Source of the DNA: Bathymodiolus brooksi | Taxonomy: Eukaryota; Mollusca; Bivalvia; Mytilida; Modiolidae | Assembly: GCA_963680875.1 (NCBI GenBank) | Contig: OY804578.1 | Coordinates: 27,185,101 to 27,249,100 of the forward strand | Reading direction: 5' to 3' | Length of the DNA: 64,000 bases | In this document: positions 1 to 10,335 of the stretch, piece after piece | How positions within the stretch are numbered: position 1 is the first letter of the stretch | Layout of the letters: the number at the start of each line of letters is the position of its first letter | Notes under the pieces: model-generated | Databases searched by the model: none | What the model was told of the DNA's origin: nothing | The model's input: only the letters and a program-made list of their open reading frames with translations | Made by a program: the position numbers and the translations under genes

Positions 1-247
1 TTCCTAATCGAAATATGTGCACATGAATTTGTTTATTTACAAAATTGAAAGCATTAGACAAACTTTTCAGTCATCGATCCATGTTCAAAGGATGGCGCCA
101 TTTTAACTTCAACGAATAAAGTGGGCGGAGTTAACGAGTAGCCAAGGACACAGTTGTATATTAATGCCCAATAAAGAAATAAACACATACAATGACGATG
201 AAAGAAAATATCAAATTTATCGGCTCAAAACAGTCTATATAATAAAC

Positions 248-404
248 AGTATAACTAACTTCGATGTCCGATTACCAAAAATATGTCACTCATGACCGCA
301 CAACACTGATAATTCACTATTAAGATTCGCGCATTCGTGAATTATCAGTTGTGCGGTCATTCGTGACATGTTTTTGGTAATCGGACATCACAGTTAGTTA
401 TACT
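248..404. mobile_element. Foldback MITE-like element
   Basis: Long imperfect inverted repeat. The left arm (248-318) starts AGTATAACTAACT and the right arm (about 336-404) ends AGTTAGTTATACT. The arms also pair through GTCCGATTACCAAAAA, ATGACCGCACAAC and TGATAATTCAC. The spacer is about 17 bases and no ORF is present. This is the architecture of a small palindromic DNA transposon or foldback element. No flanking target-site duplication could be separated from the arms. Confidence 0.8.
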
Positions 405-446
405 ATAATTATTTAAATTAGTAAATACTCGGTTTGGGGTCGACGA

Positions 447-560
447 TTGTCGGGATTCAAATATCGGAAGGGTGACGATTGGTTGTTTTTGAATTCGAAG
501 CAAGAAGGGCTATGATTGTAGGGATTCAAATATCAGAAGGGTTACGATTGGTTGGATTAA
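447..560. repeat. Diverged two-copy direct repeat
   Basis: Two copies of a unit of roughly 65 bases containing GGGATTCAAATATC, then GAAGGGT and ACGATTGGTTG, lie side by side with scattered substitutions. It is a simple local duplication with no coding content. Confidence 0.6.
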
Positions 561-599
561 AAATTCCATTGTTCGTACCTACAATCTAGAGGAGTTCCT

Positions 600-720
600 G
601 AAAAAATCGCGGGAAATACGGTAAAAAAAACGCGGGAAATAATCTCCCTTTCAATTGCGCCTTCGGTTCTGGTGACCTCACTTCCGGTTTCGGTCACTTC
701 CGGTTACATCATTTTTGGTG
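600..720. promoter_or_regulatory. Candidate promoter with E2F-like and ETS-like sites
   Basis: Within AT-rich surroundings this patch is CpG-containing. It carries two exact GCGGGAAA words (609-616 and 632-639), the E2F consensus in reverse complement. It also carries two CACTTCCGGT words (679-688 and 695-704), the ETS/GABP consensus. Tight clustering of paired sites suggests a promoter or a remnant of one. No adjoining first exon could be identified on either strand, so its target is unknown. Confidence 0.35.
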
Positions 721-1057
721 ACCGCACCATCCACCACAAATGCGACTGGAGCTGTGCCCATATACTACTTATATAAATAAATAGATTAAACAAAATAATA
801 CTATTTATTAAATAAATATGACACGCACATGCAGGGTTTATATTTTGTTTATTTTTATAAAACGCATTACTATATTTTTCTAAAGTTCTGTATATTTACA
901 TTTTTTTATAATAATGAGACGTCTTCATGTGAACAGGGAATCTTAGGACTTTAATTTGTTTGACAAAACGCTGGCAAATGCAAATTATATACCGGTTTAC
1001 ATGAAAGTAAATTATTTGTTTACGCTGTGTAAAGGGAAACATATTTTATGTTCGGGT

Positions 1058-1330
1058 GAGGGCCCTGGTGGCTCAATGAGTTAGGTAGTTGGATTACCTA
1101 ATAACTCATACAAACCTATCATCAATACGGCGTGGGTTCAGGCCCGGCTTTGTAAATTACAAAAAGGGTGCAATCGACTCGCAGCCGCAAGTGATAATGC
1201 TTACCAGTTGCTTGCGCAGGGACGGGAGTTCTCTCCGGTTACTCCGGCTTCTTCCACTACTAAAACTGGTCGCCATGATATAGCAGAAATATGGCTGATA
1301 ATGACGTTAAACACCACAAATCAAATTATA
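1058..1330 (+). mobile_element. SINE-A (tRNA-headed SINE, full-length copy)
   Basis: The 5' head resembles an RNA polymerase III promoter: an A-box-like TGGCTCAATGAG near 1069 and a B-box-like GGGTTCAGGCCC near 1135. The body includes TTGTAAATTACAAAAAGGGTG and ends in the conserved core GTCGCCATGATATAGCAGAAAT followed by GACGTTAAACACCACAAATC. The same head and core recur at 10630, 57533 and, reversed, 26468. Small ORFs across it are incidental. Confidence 0.75.
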
Positions 1331-2639
1331 TGTTCTGGTGAACATGGGAAATATAATAATAAATGTATTGTCTTTCACTCATATGAGTGTTTGTGTGAAA
1401 TTCTGCACCTTAGGTCCACAGTAGGGTGTTAAATATCAACTTTGTATTGTGGTGGGAGGCTCCAGAAATATTTCCTGTATGCCCAAATGTCGGTTCAATG
1501 TGTTGAATGTGCATTTACAGAAATATATTTATTATTGGTCGCTAGAAATCTTTAAAAGTACATTTTGTTCTTATTGATTTTTCTGGTTTTTAGACATATT
1601 GCCTTATTGGTTGCTAGATTAGTGGTCGCTAGTTTAAGCTTGTTTATTATGTCTGGATCTATATTTTCTGTAACAAAATGCATTCAAGAACCAATAATTT
1701 CGAGCACAATAGAAATATAAAACTGGCGAAACAAAAAGGTAAAGGGAACACATACTACAAATTGACCGTGATTAAATATTAAATGACATATTGCAAATCA
1801 TGCAGTTCGTTGTACGTAATCATTTGAAATCTGCAACAATAATCCGCTTGATGACATGTTTTGCTAAAGTCTTACCTTTACAGGAATTAAACAGAAAAAA
1901 GAAAATAATAATCAAAATGAAAACATGTCTCACTAATTCCTTCTCCATATTCACTTCCTTGTTAAATGTCAAAAGTTGTGTTGTATTAAAGAAGGCCTCT
2001 TAAAGGGACTCTTACACGGAATGATAAAATAAAAATACCTTTCATTTTATTTTCTGACTGTCAATGGGGAATATGAAGATTACAACACTTAGTGCATTAT
2101 TAAATATTAACAAAAAAATACAGAATATAACGAGCATAAATCACTGGAATGGGGAAAGAACACGACATGATAAACGAATAAAAAAACAAGCTAGACCACG
2201 GAACAAAATCTTACAACACTGAATACGAGACTTCATATGCTAAGTATCAACGACAATTGGAACAAACATCTACAGCAGTTAAAATCAGGTCGTGCATCAT
2301 ACATAGTTAAATCGTTGAAAAGTACACAGAAATTGTTAGTTGACAACATGTTTATTATGTATATATTATGTTTTGTATTTGATAATTTATAGTCACATAT
2401 CTATAATTATTAATGTATTCAGTGACAACGTTACGGCAAAGGTGTAACGATAGTGTTGTCCCACTCGTAAACCCATGTTTTGTTTCAACAGAGGTATGAC
2501 AATAGTATAGTCGCCCTCGACAATCTCTTGGTTTTCTTTTTTTGACCGACATTGTACGTATATTTATCCAAAAGTTTTTCTCTGTTTGTTCGGTATAATA
2601 ATATAGGGTTATTGCATGTATAAAGATATGGTGTCAATA
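1331..2639. other. AT-rich interval without recognisable genes
   Basis: Only short chance ORFs are present on both strands. I see no coding homology, tandem repeat or palindrome that I can support. Confidence 0.5.
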
Positions 2640-2971
2640 AAAATGTCAAAAATATTTTGTTTATCAATGTGTGACGTAAAAGTGTTTTTTACATTTACTT
2701 CACTGAGCTTGGCGCTGATTTGACAACTGTTTTACCTGTTTTGTTCAAGTATTGTTGTAAATACTGTTATAGTGACAGCCAGAAACATTGAGCCGTAATG
2801 AAAGGGGGAGGTTTGGCGCTTTAAAATCTGATTCAACCCACCAAGTCAGGGTCATTACGGTTTTCACAGTTTTCCGGTTGTTGACTGATTTTGTCTGTTT
2901 ATATACTTATGAGTTTTGACTTTCCCTTTGTAAGATTGTTCAGAGTTCGGTAATTTTGTTATTACCCTTAT
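2640..2971 (+). mobile_element. Penelope-like family A, 3' tail fragment
   Basis: It matches the 3' untranslated region of the copy ending at 25725: TGTGACGTAAAA, a CAACTGTTTTACCTGTTTTGTTC stretch, GGGAGGTTTGGCGC, AACCGTAATGA-like words, TTTTCCGGTTGTTGACTG, and the terminus GGTAATTTTGTTATTACCCTTAT. It lacks about 20 bases including the hairpin and most of the CTGTACCAAG motif, going from CCCACCA directly to AGTCAGGGTC. No RT coding sequence remains. Confidence 0.8.
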
Positions 2972-2990
2972 GAATATTGGTGAATATTTT

Positions 2991-3073
2991 CCCGAGCAGT
3001 ATATCATATTGCACGAGCTTGCGAGTGCAATATGATATATTGCGAGGGACGTGCAATATGATATACTGCTCGG
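2991..3073. mobile_element. Perfect-arm palindrome
   Basis: A perfect 23-base inverted repeat begins CCGAGCAGTATATC on the left (2992) and ends GATATACTGCTCGG on the right. An inner GTGCAATATGATAT palindromic block lies between. Its sharp arms suggest a young foldback element. It directly abuts a second, different palindrome. Confidence 0.75.
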
Positions 3074-3085
3074 TACAATATTTAT

Positions 3086-3230
3086 ACAATAATATTGTGT
3101 TGTCCATGTTATATGCCGAAATATGTCCCACGGTTAGAAGGCATAATACCCGACCCGAAAGGGAGTGCATTTTGCCTTCTAACCTTGGGGCATATTTCGA
3201 CATATAAGATGGACAACACAATAGTATTGT
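3086..3230. mobile_element. Foldback element, second of the pair
   Basis: The left arm is ACAATAATATTGTGTTGTCCAT and the right arm ATGGACAACACAATAGTATTGT. An inner pair, GGTTAGAAGGCA with TGCCTTCTAACC, also forms. A shortened relative occurs at 4152-4240. ORFs on both strands simply read through the palindrome. Confidence 0.75.
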
Positions 3231-3300
3231 TATTATTACTCTTTGGTGATTTTAAAAAGTGAAATTTGTCTAAAATGTATTGATAGTATTAATATTGGCA

Positions 3301-3794
3301 AATAATATGCCAGCAAAGCTGGCACTTATGCTAGAAATATCGAGAAAAACAATATATACTGATGGCCTAAAAATCTTTCGTTCACAAGGACTATTTCCTG
3401 CATCTTTGGAGACACGCGTACGATATGGATGCGGCGAGATCACGAGATCACGAGAGTTCGATTGAATGAAACTAGATTCGGCCCTGCAAAAAGTCGTTCC
3501 CAATATATCTCGGCCCTAAAAAAAAGTCGTCCTCGATATATCTCGACACTATTTTGATGCACTGAATGAGCGTGCAATTGGCAGATAATTTTCAGATTCG
3601 CGAGCATTCATGGCCGTGCATGTTTCAATATTTGGAAAGAGTATCCTTACATTGTACTACAGTACACTCCAAAAAGTACACAAAAGTAAGTAAAATTTCT
3701 ATTTCAATCATCCCAAAGATCTACATGATTTAGATATTAGATTATGTGGATTTTGCTTCGCTGGCACTACAGGTAGAACCTGTCTCATATTATT
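3301..3794. mobile_element. Candidate 494-bp insertion with short inverted ends
   Basis: The flanking sequence (TTGGCAAATAAT, then TTTAAATTCAAGAAATATTTAATTTC) is nearly contiguous in the duplicated copy near 4310-4345, so this block looks inserted. Its ends read AATAATATG and CATATTATT, a 9-base inverted pair. Subterminal GCCAGCAAAGCTGGC and GCTGGCAC words are also present. No transposase is encoded, so it would be non-autonomous. Confidence 0.45.
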
Positions 3795-4151
3795 CATTTA
3801 AATTCAAGAAATATTTAATTTCAATAATAACAATTAACTGTCAAATATTTAATTCCCAAATCTAGAACTGGCCATTGTTTTGACAGACAAACAGCATCAA
3901 CGTTAAAGAAAAACGTATAATACATTGTAAATTTTACACTGTTAAAAGCGCACAGGTGATCCCGTTTATACCCCGCCTATTTAAATGACGTAACATTGTT
4001 CTAAGCTTCGCCCATCAATATGGTAATGACTCCAACAATTGTACTATGGGAGTGCATAGTACAACGACGCTATTTATTCTTTGTCAAATTATGTTTCGAT
4101 AATATCATGTCAATCATAATGAAAGTTTCTTACATGAAGAGTAATAATTAT

Positions 4152-4240
4152 ACAATAATATTGTGTTGTTATATGTCGAACTATGTCCCAAGGTTAGAAG
4201 GCATAATGCACGACCCGCATGGACAACACAATATTATTGT
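4152..4240. mobile_element. Shortened copy of the 3086 foldback element
   Basis: It carries the same terminal words (ACAATAATATTGTGTTG and CAACACAATATTATTGT) and GGTTAGAAGGCATAATG. The right inner arm is deleted. Confidence 0.7.
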
Positions 4241-4640
4241 TTTTATTACTCTGAATGTCTTTGGTGATTTTAAAAATTGAAATTTGTCTAAAATGTATTG
4301 ATAGTATAAAGATTGGCAAATAATCTTCTTTTAAATCCAAGAAATATTTAATTTCAACAATAACAATGAACTGTCAAATATTTAATTCCCATACCTGGAA
4401 CTGGTTATTGTTTTAACAGACGACAGCATCAACGTTAAAGAAAAACGTATAATACATTGTAAATTGTACACTATTAAAAGCGCTCAGGTGATCCCGTTTA
4501 GACCCCGCCTATTTAAATGACGTAGCATTGTTTTAAGCTCCACCCATCAGGATAGTAATGACTCCAACAATAGTACTATGCGAGTGCATAGTACAACGAC
4601 GCTATTCATTCTTTGTCAAATTATGTTTCAATAATATCAT

Positions 4641-5212
4641 GCCCGAAGGAAATCAACATCCCAAGGGAGAACAATTATGATGTTCACTGTAAGTGCAGGC
4701 AATGATTGTTTTATTATTCCGAAACTCTATTTACAATAATGTTAGATGCAATAAATACTTATTTGTGTGTTTTTATCTTGTGTTTTCATAAACTTCATAT
4801 TTGTGTTTTAACTTCCGGTCAAGATTGTAATTCCGGAATGCAAAAACGGATACATTTCCGGACAGACATGGAACATAACATTTGTCGACCGGTGAACAAC
4901 GGTGATGCTTCCTTGGGGTACCAATTTTGTAAAAACATCACTTTTATTTTATATATAATATATAATGTAAGGTATAATAATCACCAATAGTCATGCAATA
5001 ACCCTTTTATTATATCAGTAATACATAAATTTAGTAATAAGTTTTTGAAAGTTTTTAATTTTTTAAAACATTTTAAAAAATTTTATATCTTGAAATTTTT
5101 TCAAATTTTGAATTACAATTTTTTTTTTATAAATATGATTTTTTAATCTGTTTTGTGAAAATTTTTGAAATAGTGAAATATACATATAGCGTGCAAATTA
5201 TGATAGAATATT
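4641..5212. other. AT-rich interval, nothing recognised
   Basis: It includes a strongly T/A-biased block (5040-5160) full of TTTTTAAAA-like runs. No coding signal on either strand. Confidence 0.45.
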
Positions 5213-5288
5213 ACATGGCATTTTCCATATCGGCCCTGGTATCAGCCTGAAAGGGTTGATACCAGGGCCGATATGGAAAATGTCATGT
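5213..5288. mobile_element. Small palindromic element (ACATGGCATTTT family)
   Basis: The left arm ACATGGCATTTTCCATATCG and a further GGCCCTGGTATCA pair with TGATACCAGGGCC and ATATGGAAAATGTCATGT. The related element at 28546-28640 shares the terminal ACATGGCATTTT, so this is a family rather than a chance hairpin. Confidence 0.7.
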
Positions 5289-5905
5289 TATAGTCTATTT
5301 ATCATCCTTCCCTCCCGCTATATCTACCTGCTGACTCCATAAGCAAAACTCGTATCAAAGTTCGCGTGAGCTGAGCTGGACTTATCAACAGTGAGCAGGA
5401 GTTATCACCAAATTCTCCCAACATTTAAATGATGATTCCTGTGAAGATGACAAAAGTCAATTAAATTCAGCAACACCATTAGCTAGTTAACATTTTATTT
5501 TTTAAACATATATCAAATTAGGAACTGTTGTGTCAGCAATATCAACAAACATCGTCCTACAAACAAGTGCTTGTCACAATTCTTAATAACCTCTGCTGAG
5601 ACATCATAATTTTTACGTCATAAGCGAGGTCGTGAACTTTGTGTTTTCTAAAACGTAACGGCATTGGTAAGCAAAATCGGTGAATCCTATTGTCGACTTT
5701 GATGTTTGTAGTAAAAACAACTAATGAATATCACCACAAAAGGAAAAATTCAACAATCTTAACATTTATATAAACTGTAAAAATGAATGGAATATTTGCA
5801 AATATTTTGAATAATGTGACTTTTCCCGCGAAAATACAAATATAGATGTATCCGTGTTTATGTTAGATTTAAGGATGATAAACATGTCATCTGAATGTGA
5901 ATATG
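5289..5905. other. Interval without recognised genes
   Basis: No ORF with recognisable similarity, no repeat structure noticed. Confidence 0.4.
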
Positions 5906-6025
5906 ATTGACACTGAACAATATCAGCCTGTTCGACAGAATATGAAGTTTGTGACTCGTTCGCTTCGCTTACTCGTCACCAAGCTTCATATTCTGACTCG
6001 GCAGGCTGATATTTCGGTATCAATC
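5906..6025. mobile_element. Foldback element
   Basis: The arms ATTGACACTGAACAATATCA and TGATATTTCGGTATCAAT pair with mismatches. The inner arms CAGAATATGAAG and CTTCATATTCTG pair perfectly around a CGTTCGCTTCGCTTACTCG centre. Confidence 0.7.
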
Positions 6026-6239
6026 AATTCACATCCAGATAACATATACTTATCATATAATTTTCAACTAAGGAGATTTAGCCTGTAGAATATCAAAAAA
6101 ATACCATTAACAACAACAATTGTATTCAACAACTCAAAAACGATGTTTTATAGCTTCACAATTATGGATTTTTAAAATTGTCACCATCAATGTTTATGGT
6201 CACATTGCCAATAGATGCATTCTTCATCATAGAAAATCG

Positions 6240-6735
6240 AAAAATACCATTAACAAAAAAAATTTCAAAACATCTGGTCTTTAGTAGGAACAGCACGAGT
6301 AAGCTTAGTAAAAATATCAATCATACCTTAGATGTTTTCTTTCCCATTCGCTGGATCGAGAACAATAAAGTAAATAGCAAGTATGTGTAATGGTCGATTT
6401 GCTATCAAGTGTCACATCGCTGGTCTAGTACTCGGTTGTGACATCTGCTATACAAGACAACTTTCACGTTTCCTACAATAGTTCTTGATGTAATTAAACA
6501 TATCCGGCCAAAAACATTAGTAAAATCATGCTCAATTCCTTGATGTCCAATTCATGACAATTATTCAACACTTTGTTACGCAAGACAACATGTAATATCA
6601 ACAGTTTCAACTGATCATGCATAGGATCATTAATGACTATTACTTATATCATTTTCAACTTCAACACGATCCCATTGTCGCAATAATGTTACGAACGGTT
6701 TATCAAACTTTCTCTGATCTAATCGTGTAGTTCCT
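6240..6735 (-). pseudogene. Ty3/Gypsy integrase remnant
   Basis: Read on the minus strand in shifting frames, this has the order expected of a Gypsy integrase. A zinc-binding H2C2-like part contains KVLNNCHE. A stretch ANRPLHILAIYFIVLDPANG then ENI marks the start of the catalytic core, followed by IDIFTKLTRAVPTKDQ. Several stops and frameshifts interrupt it and the rest of the catalytic core is missing. It lies downstream, in element orientation, of the RT remnant at 8395-8815. The gap where RNase H should be is occupied by Penelope-like sequence. Integrase normally inserts the element's cDNA into the genome; this copy is dead. The assignment rests on remembered family motifs. Confidence 0.65.
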
Positions 6736-6829
6736 GTAGCATAACGGATTATTGTCTGTTATATACTGTAAATTTCGAACCAATTAGAGAATCTCTAAAT
6801 GTTTCGGTAATTCTTCAGGTTAAAGTTAA

Positions 6830-7490
6830 GAAGAGTTTGAAGATACCAAAGGGATATTCAGAATCCGTATATCAAAGAAGAACAGACAACACAATGGCCA
6901 AAAGAAAAAGTACAAAAGGACAAACAACGATCTACAAAGCATACATATAAAACAAAAGATCGAGTAGCACGAACCCCACCAGAAAACAGGGGGTGAACTC
7001 AGGTGCTCCGGAAGGGTAGGCAGTTCCTGCTCCACTAGTGGCACCCGTCGTGTTAATCTAGTTACAAACCCGGTAATAAGTCGTGAATAAGTACAGGACC
7101 GGGAATTGCTTACGACAAGTGGAACATATCCGTGGTCATTTGTGATACAGGTATTCCATAGCGGTCAACCAAGTCATGGTGGTGACCGTAAAATGTCAGA
7201 AGTGATGACTTCAACTTTACCAAAAGGAACCCTTGGTTCAGTAGCTTCCTTGTTAGCAGCGACCCTCTATCAAGGACATCCTGATAGGAACCACAAGCTC
7301 TGGAATATCGTATCATCTGAGAGAGATATATTCCATATACAGGTTCACAATGGGAAAATTGAAATCATCTCTTTCGTCGTAAAGGTTCGTTCTTAACCGA
7401 CCCTCACTGTCGATTTCGAGATGTAGGTCAAGGTATGAAGCAGACCTATCTGTGGTATCCTTTATTTCAAGCGCAATGGGATCGATTCTA
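6830..7490 (-). mobile_element. Penelope-like family B fragment, minus orientation
   Basis: The minus strand encodes the C-terminal part of a Penelope-like reverse transcriptase. A 68-residue open piece (7110-7316) reads IRYSRACGSYQDVLDRG, then LLTRKLLNQGFLLVKLKSSL and ends QMTTDMFHLS. Beyond it lies the family's 3' tail (6830-7080) with the core CACTAGTGGCACCCGTCG in + orientation and the terminal word CCCTTTGGTATCTTCAAAC on the minus strand. The catalytic domain is absent. It abuts an oppositely oriented fragment at about 7490. Confidence 0.75.
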
Positions 7491-8410
7491 CCAAAACGTT
7501 ATATGAAACTGATATCATCAACACGCTCAAGATGTTTATTCACAACATATTTGTTATGTTTGGTGGACGTGTTTTTCAACAGACAGTCGGCATACATATG
7601 GGCACAAGCTGTGTTCCTCTTCTCGTCGACTTGTTCCTTTATTCGTGCGAGGCAGACTTCATACAGTAACTTCTCAAGAAAAACGAGAAGAAGCTAGCCC
7701 GAACCTTTAATTTTACGTTCAGCTATATAAATAATTCTAGGTTTGGTGATTTCGTTGATAGCATCTAATCCATTAAGTTTGAAATAAGGATACCACAGAT
7801 ACAGATGATACAGATAGGTCTGCTTCATACCTTCACCTATACCTCCAAATTGACAGTGTGTGGCGGTTAAGAACGATACTTTACGACGATAGAGATGATT
7901 TAATTTTCCCATTGTGAACTTTCCATTCATATGTAGCAACATTCTAGAGTCACCTGTATATGGATTATATATCTCGCAGTTGAAACGATATTCCAGAACC
8001 TGTGATTCCTGTCAGGATTTCCTGGAAAGATGGTCTCTGGTAACAAGGAAGCTACTGAACCAATGGTTCCTCTTAGTTAAGTTGAAGTGATTACTTCGAA
8101 AGTTTTACGGTCGTCACCATGACTTGGTTGACCGCTATGAAATATCTGTGCCACAAATGACCACGGATATGTTCCACTTGTCATAAGCACTTCCCGGTCC
8201 TTTCCTCATTCATCACCGGGTTTGTAACTAGATTAACACGACGGGCGCCACTAGTGGAGCAGGAACTGCTTATCCTTCCGGAACACATGAGTTCACCCCA
8301 TGGTTTTTAGTGGGTTTCGTGTTACTCGATCTGTAGTTTTATATGTATGTTTTGTAGATCGTTGTTTGTCCTTTTCTACCTTTTCTTTTGGCCATTGTGT
8401 TGTCTATTAG
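7491..8410 (+). mobile_element. Penelope-like family B fragment, plus orientation
   Basis: This starts inside the RT domain. The + strand near 7540-7640 encodes FVMFGGRVFQQTVGIHMG, then TSCVPLLVDLFLYS, corresponding to the GIPMGTNCAPLLADLFLYS motif of the family. The catalytic IDD motif is deleted (a FNFTFSYINNSRF-like read-through remains near 7705). A later block (7800-8200) holds the degraded C-terminus with stops, then the 3' tail with CGCCACTAGTGGAGCAGGAA. The junction with the minus-strand fragment is an inverted head-to-head join. Confidence 0.75.
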
Positions 8411-8815
8411 TCCATAAGCGTGGTAAATGCATTTTTTTTTATGTCATCTTCATGCATGGTCACTTGATTATAACCACTGGTTAAGTCCATGTTCTAAAAC
8501 AACTTCGCACCACACATAACATCTAAAGATTTTTCCACTCGAGGTAAAGGAAGCGCATCTGTATGGGTCTTGATGTTCAATTTCTGGTAATCTACGGAAA
8601 CGCGTAAAGAATTGTCCTTCTTGTGAACTAATGCAACTGGAGATGGAGAGGTGGTATTCGTCTATAATGGTGTCATCTGTTGTTCGTATGTGGTGTTTCA
8701 CAGTAGTTGTATATCCAACATCACTACCATCTTTTGAAAATACATCTAAATACTAATGAAATAACTTGTGTATCCGAGTTTTCTCATCTTTGGTTAGAGA
8801 CAAATGATTAACATC
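8395..8815 (-). pseudogene. Ty3/Gypsy reverse transcriptase remnant
   Basis: Minus-strand reading in two frames gives a Gypsy-type RT N-terminal region. The segment DVFSKDGSDVGYTTTVKH is followed by HIRTTDDT. After an apparent internal deletion come PVALVHKKDNSLRVSVDYQK then LNIKTHTDALPLPRVEKSLD. The next recognisable motif is TSGYNQVTMHEDD. The polymerase YVDD box is not present because Penelope-like sequence starts just beyond. A stop replaces the usual tryptophan/serine before NMDL. It is part of the same dead element as the gag, protease and integrase pieces. The RT would copy element RNA into cDNA in a cytoplasmic particle; here it is non-functional. Confidence 0.75.
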
Positions 8816-8839
8816 AACAGGCATTTCAAAGTCTTTAAG

Positions 8840-9300
8840 AAGAGTTTGAAGATACTAAAGGAGCCATCAGAATCCGTATATCGAAGAAGAACACAGACAA
8901 CACAATTGTCAAAAGTAAAAGTACAAAAAGACAAACAACGATCTACAAAACATACATATAAATTTAAAGATCGAGTAACACGAACCCCACTAAAAACCGG
9001 GGATAAACTCAGGTGCTGCGGATAGGTAAGCAGTTCCTGTTCCACTACTGTCACCCGTCGTGTTAATCTAGTTACAAACCCGTTAATAAGTCGTGAATGA
9101 AGACAGAACTGGGGAGTGCTTACGACAAGTGGAACATATCCGTGGTCACTTGTGACACAGATATTCCATAACGGTTAACCAAGTCATGGTGGCGAAAGTA
9201 AAATTAGCGAAGTGATGACTTCAAATTTACCAAAGGGAACCCTTGGTTCAGTAGCTTCCATGTTAGCAGCAACCCTCTATTAAGGAAATCCTGATAAAAC
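8840..9300 (-). mobile_element. Penelope-like family B 3' end fragment, minus
   Basis: It repeats the 6830-7270 arrangement: minus-strand tail with TTTGAAGATACTAAAGGAG and CACTACTGTCACCCGTCG, followed by the degraded RT C-terminus up to TTAGCAGCAACCCTCTATTA. It interrupts the Gypsy remnant between RT and the protease linker. Confidence 0.7.
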
Positions 9301-9439
9301 TTCCATTACAGTCATTTACACTGGTTTCAGAACAATATACACGTTCACGCACATACATTTCTTCAGTACAGACTGTGCGTATAAATTCATCTCGATCATC
9401 GTGTGTACCATTTTCAATGTCACATTTCAACAAAATGCC

Positions 9440-9960
9440 CACTCTAGTTCTTGGTGAAATTCAAATATCACCGGTTACAATATTATCAACTCTAAAAGCA
9501 TTTTGAACAGTTAAAAGACTATGTACAACTAGAAAATTACAAGGTAAATGTCCACTAGATGTCATTGGTACAACGACAGCACCATACAATCTTGGAAGGT
9601 TAGGTCCAGTATTATTAATAATAGTAACATAAAGTGAAGGAATACGCACTAGAGAGCTGGCAAAAAGTTTAAAATCCAATGGTATTACAGTTCTCTTCTT
9701 TGTCATATGCTTTGAAAAGTTCTTTTAGTTTATCATTTTCAGCAATTACACAAACTTCTTCACATTACTGATTCCCAATGCATTGCATTAACAGTCGCTT
9801 ACATAAACATATTACATTCATACCAATCAAACCAGGAACTGTTACCTTCCTCTGTTGAGTTAATGGATCAACTGAATCTTTATCAATCAAGATACTACAC
9901 TGGCCCATAATAGTCAAATCACCTTAAACATAGCCAAGGCATAGAATGGAAAGTCCATTT
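9440..9960 (-). pseudogene. Ty3/Gypsy protease and linker remnant
   Basis: On the minus strand, pieces read ANGLSI then LGYV, followed by GDLTIMGQCSILIDKDSVDP, then QRKVTVPGLIGMNVI. These are the flap and C-terminal motifs I associate with mollusc Gypsy retropepsins. An 81-residue open stretch (9461-9706) follows, starting KKRTVIPLDFKLFASSL, in the position of the protease-RT linker. The catalytic D-S/T-G motif is not recognisable and several stops are present. Confidence 0.55.
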
Positions 9961-10039
9961 GCCACTTTTAAAACGGAATATCAGTCCGCATTCTAACAAT
10001 CTTTTTCATGTGTTTACGTAGAATACTATCTCATAAATT

Positions 10040-10335
10040 TTGGAAAAATTGATCACACAAATTATTTCTTCAATAGGCATCCACGAGTGACTTCTTGTAA
10101 TTTTACGCATCATATCCATCAGAACAAAATAATATTGTTTCAATGATTAATTCGGCTTTTATATACGGTCAAGGAATTTGTTTTCTGTAGTGTTATAATA
10201 TTATCCTATACATCAAAAGCCTCTTGCAGAATTCATAATATATTATCAGGACTTTGTCGTATCAGATGAGACCGATCTTGAATTTCATCTTTCGCAGAAC
10301 CATCTAAATTTGAATAAATGAAATCTACTCGCTTC
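10040..10335 (-). pseudogene. Ty3/Gypsy gag remnant
   Basis: Minus-strand fragments in shifting frames read KRVDFIYSNLDGSAKDEIQD then RSHLIRQSPDNIL, and later MRKITRSHSWMPIEEIICDQ. The conserved spacing from the protease piece and the alpha-helical, charged character suggest a Gypsy gag. Many stops. It is the most upstream piece of the minus-strand element. Confidence 0.5.

Larger units (their letters stand above)
3241..4640. repeat. Tandem duplication of about 530 bp containing foldback elements
   Basis: The sequence 3803-4108 (AAGAAATATTTAATTTC through the AGTACAACGACGCTATT region) repeats at 4335-4640 with scattered differences. TTTGGTGATTTTAAAAA at about 3243 likewise repeats near 4260. 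Each copy is associated with a member of the ACAATAATATTGTGTTG foldback family. The first copy is interrupted by the 494-bp block. Confidence 0.7.
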
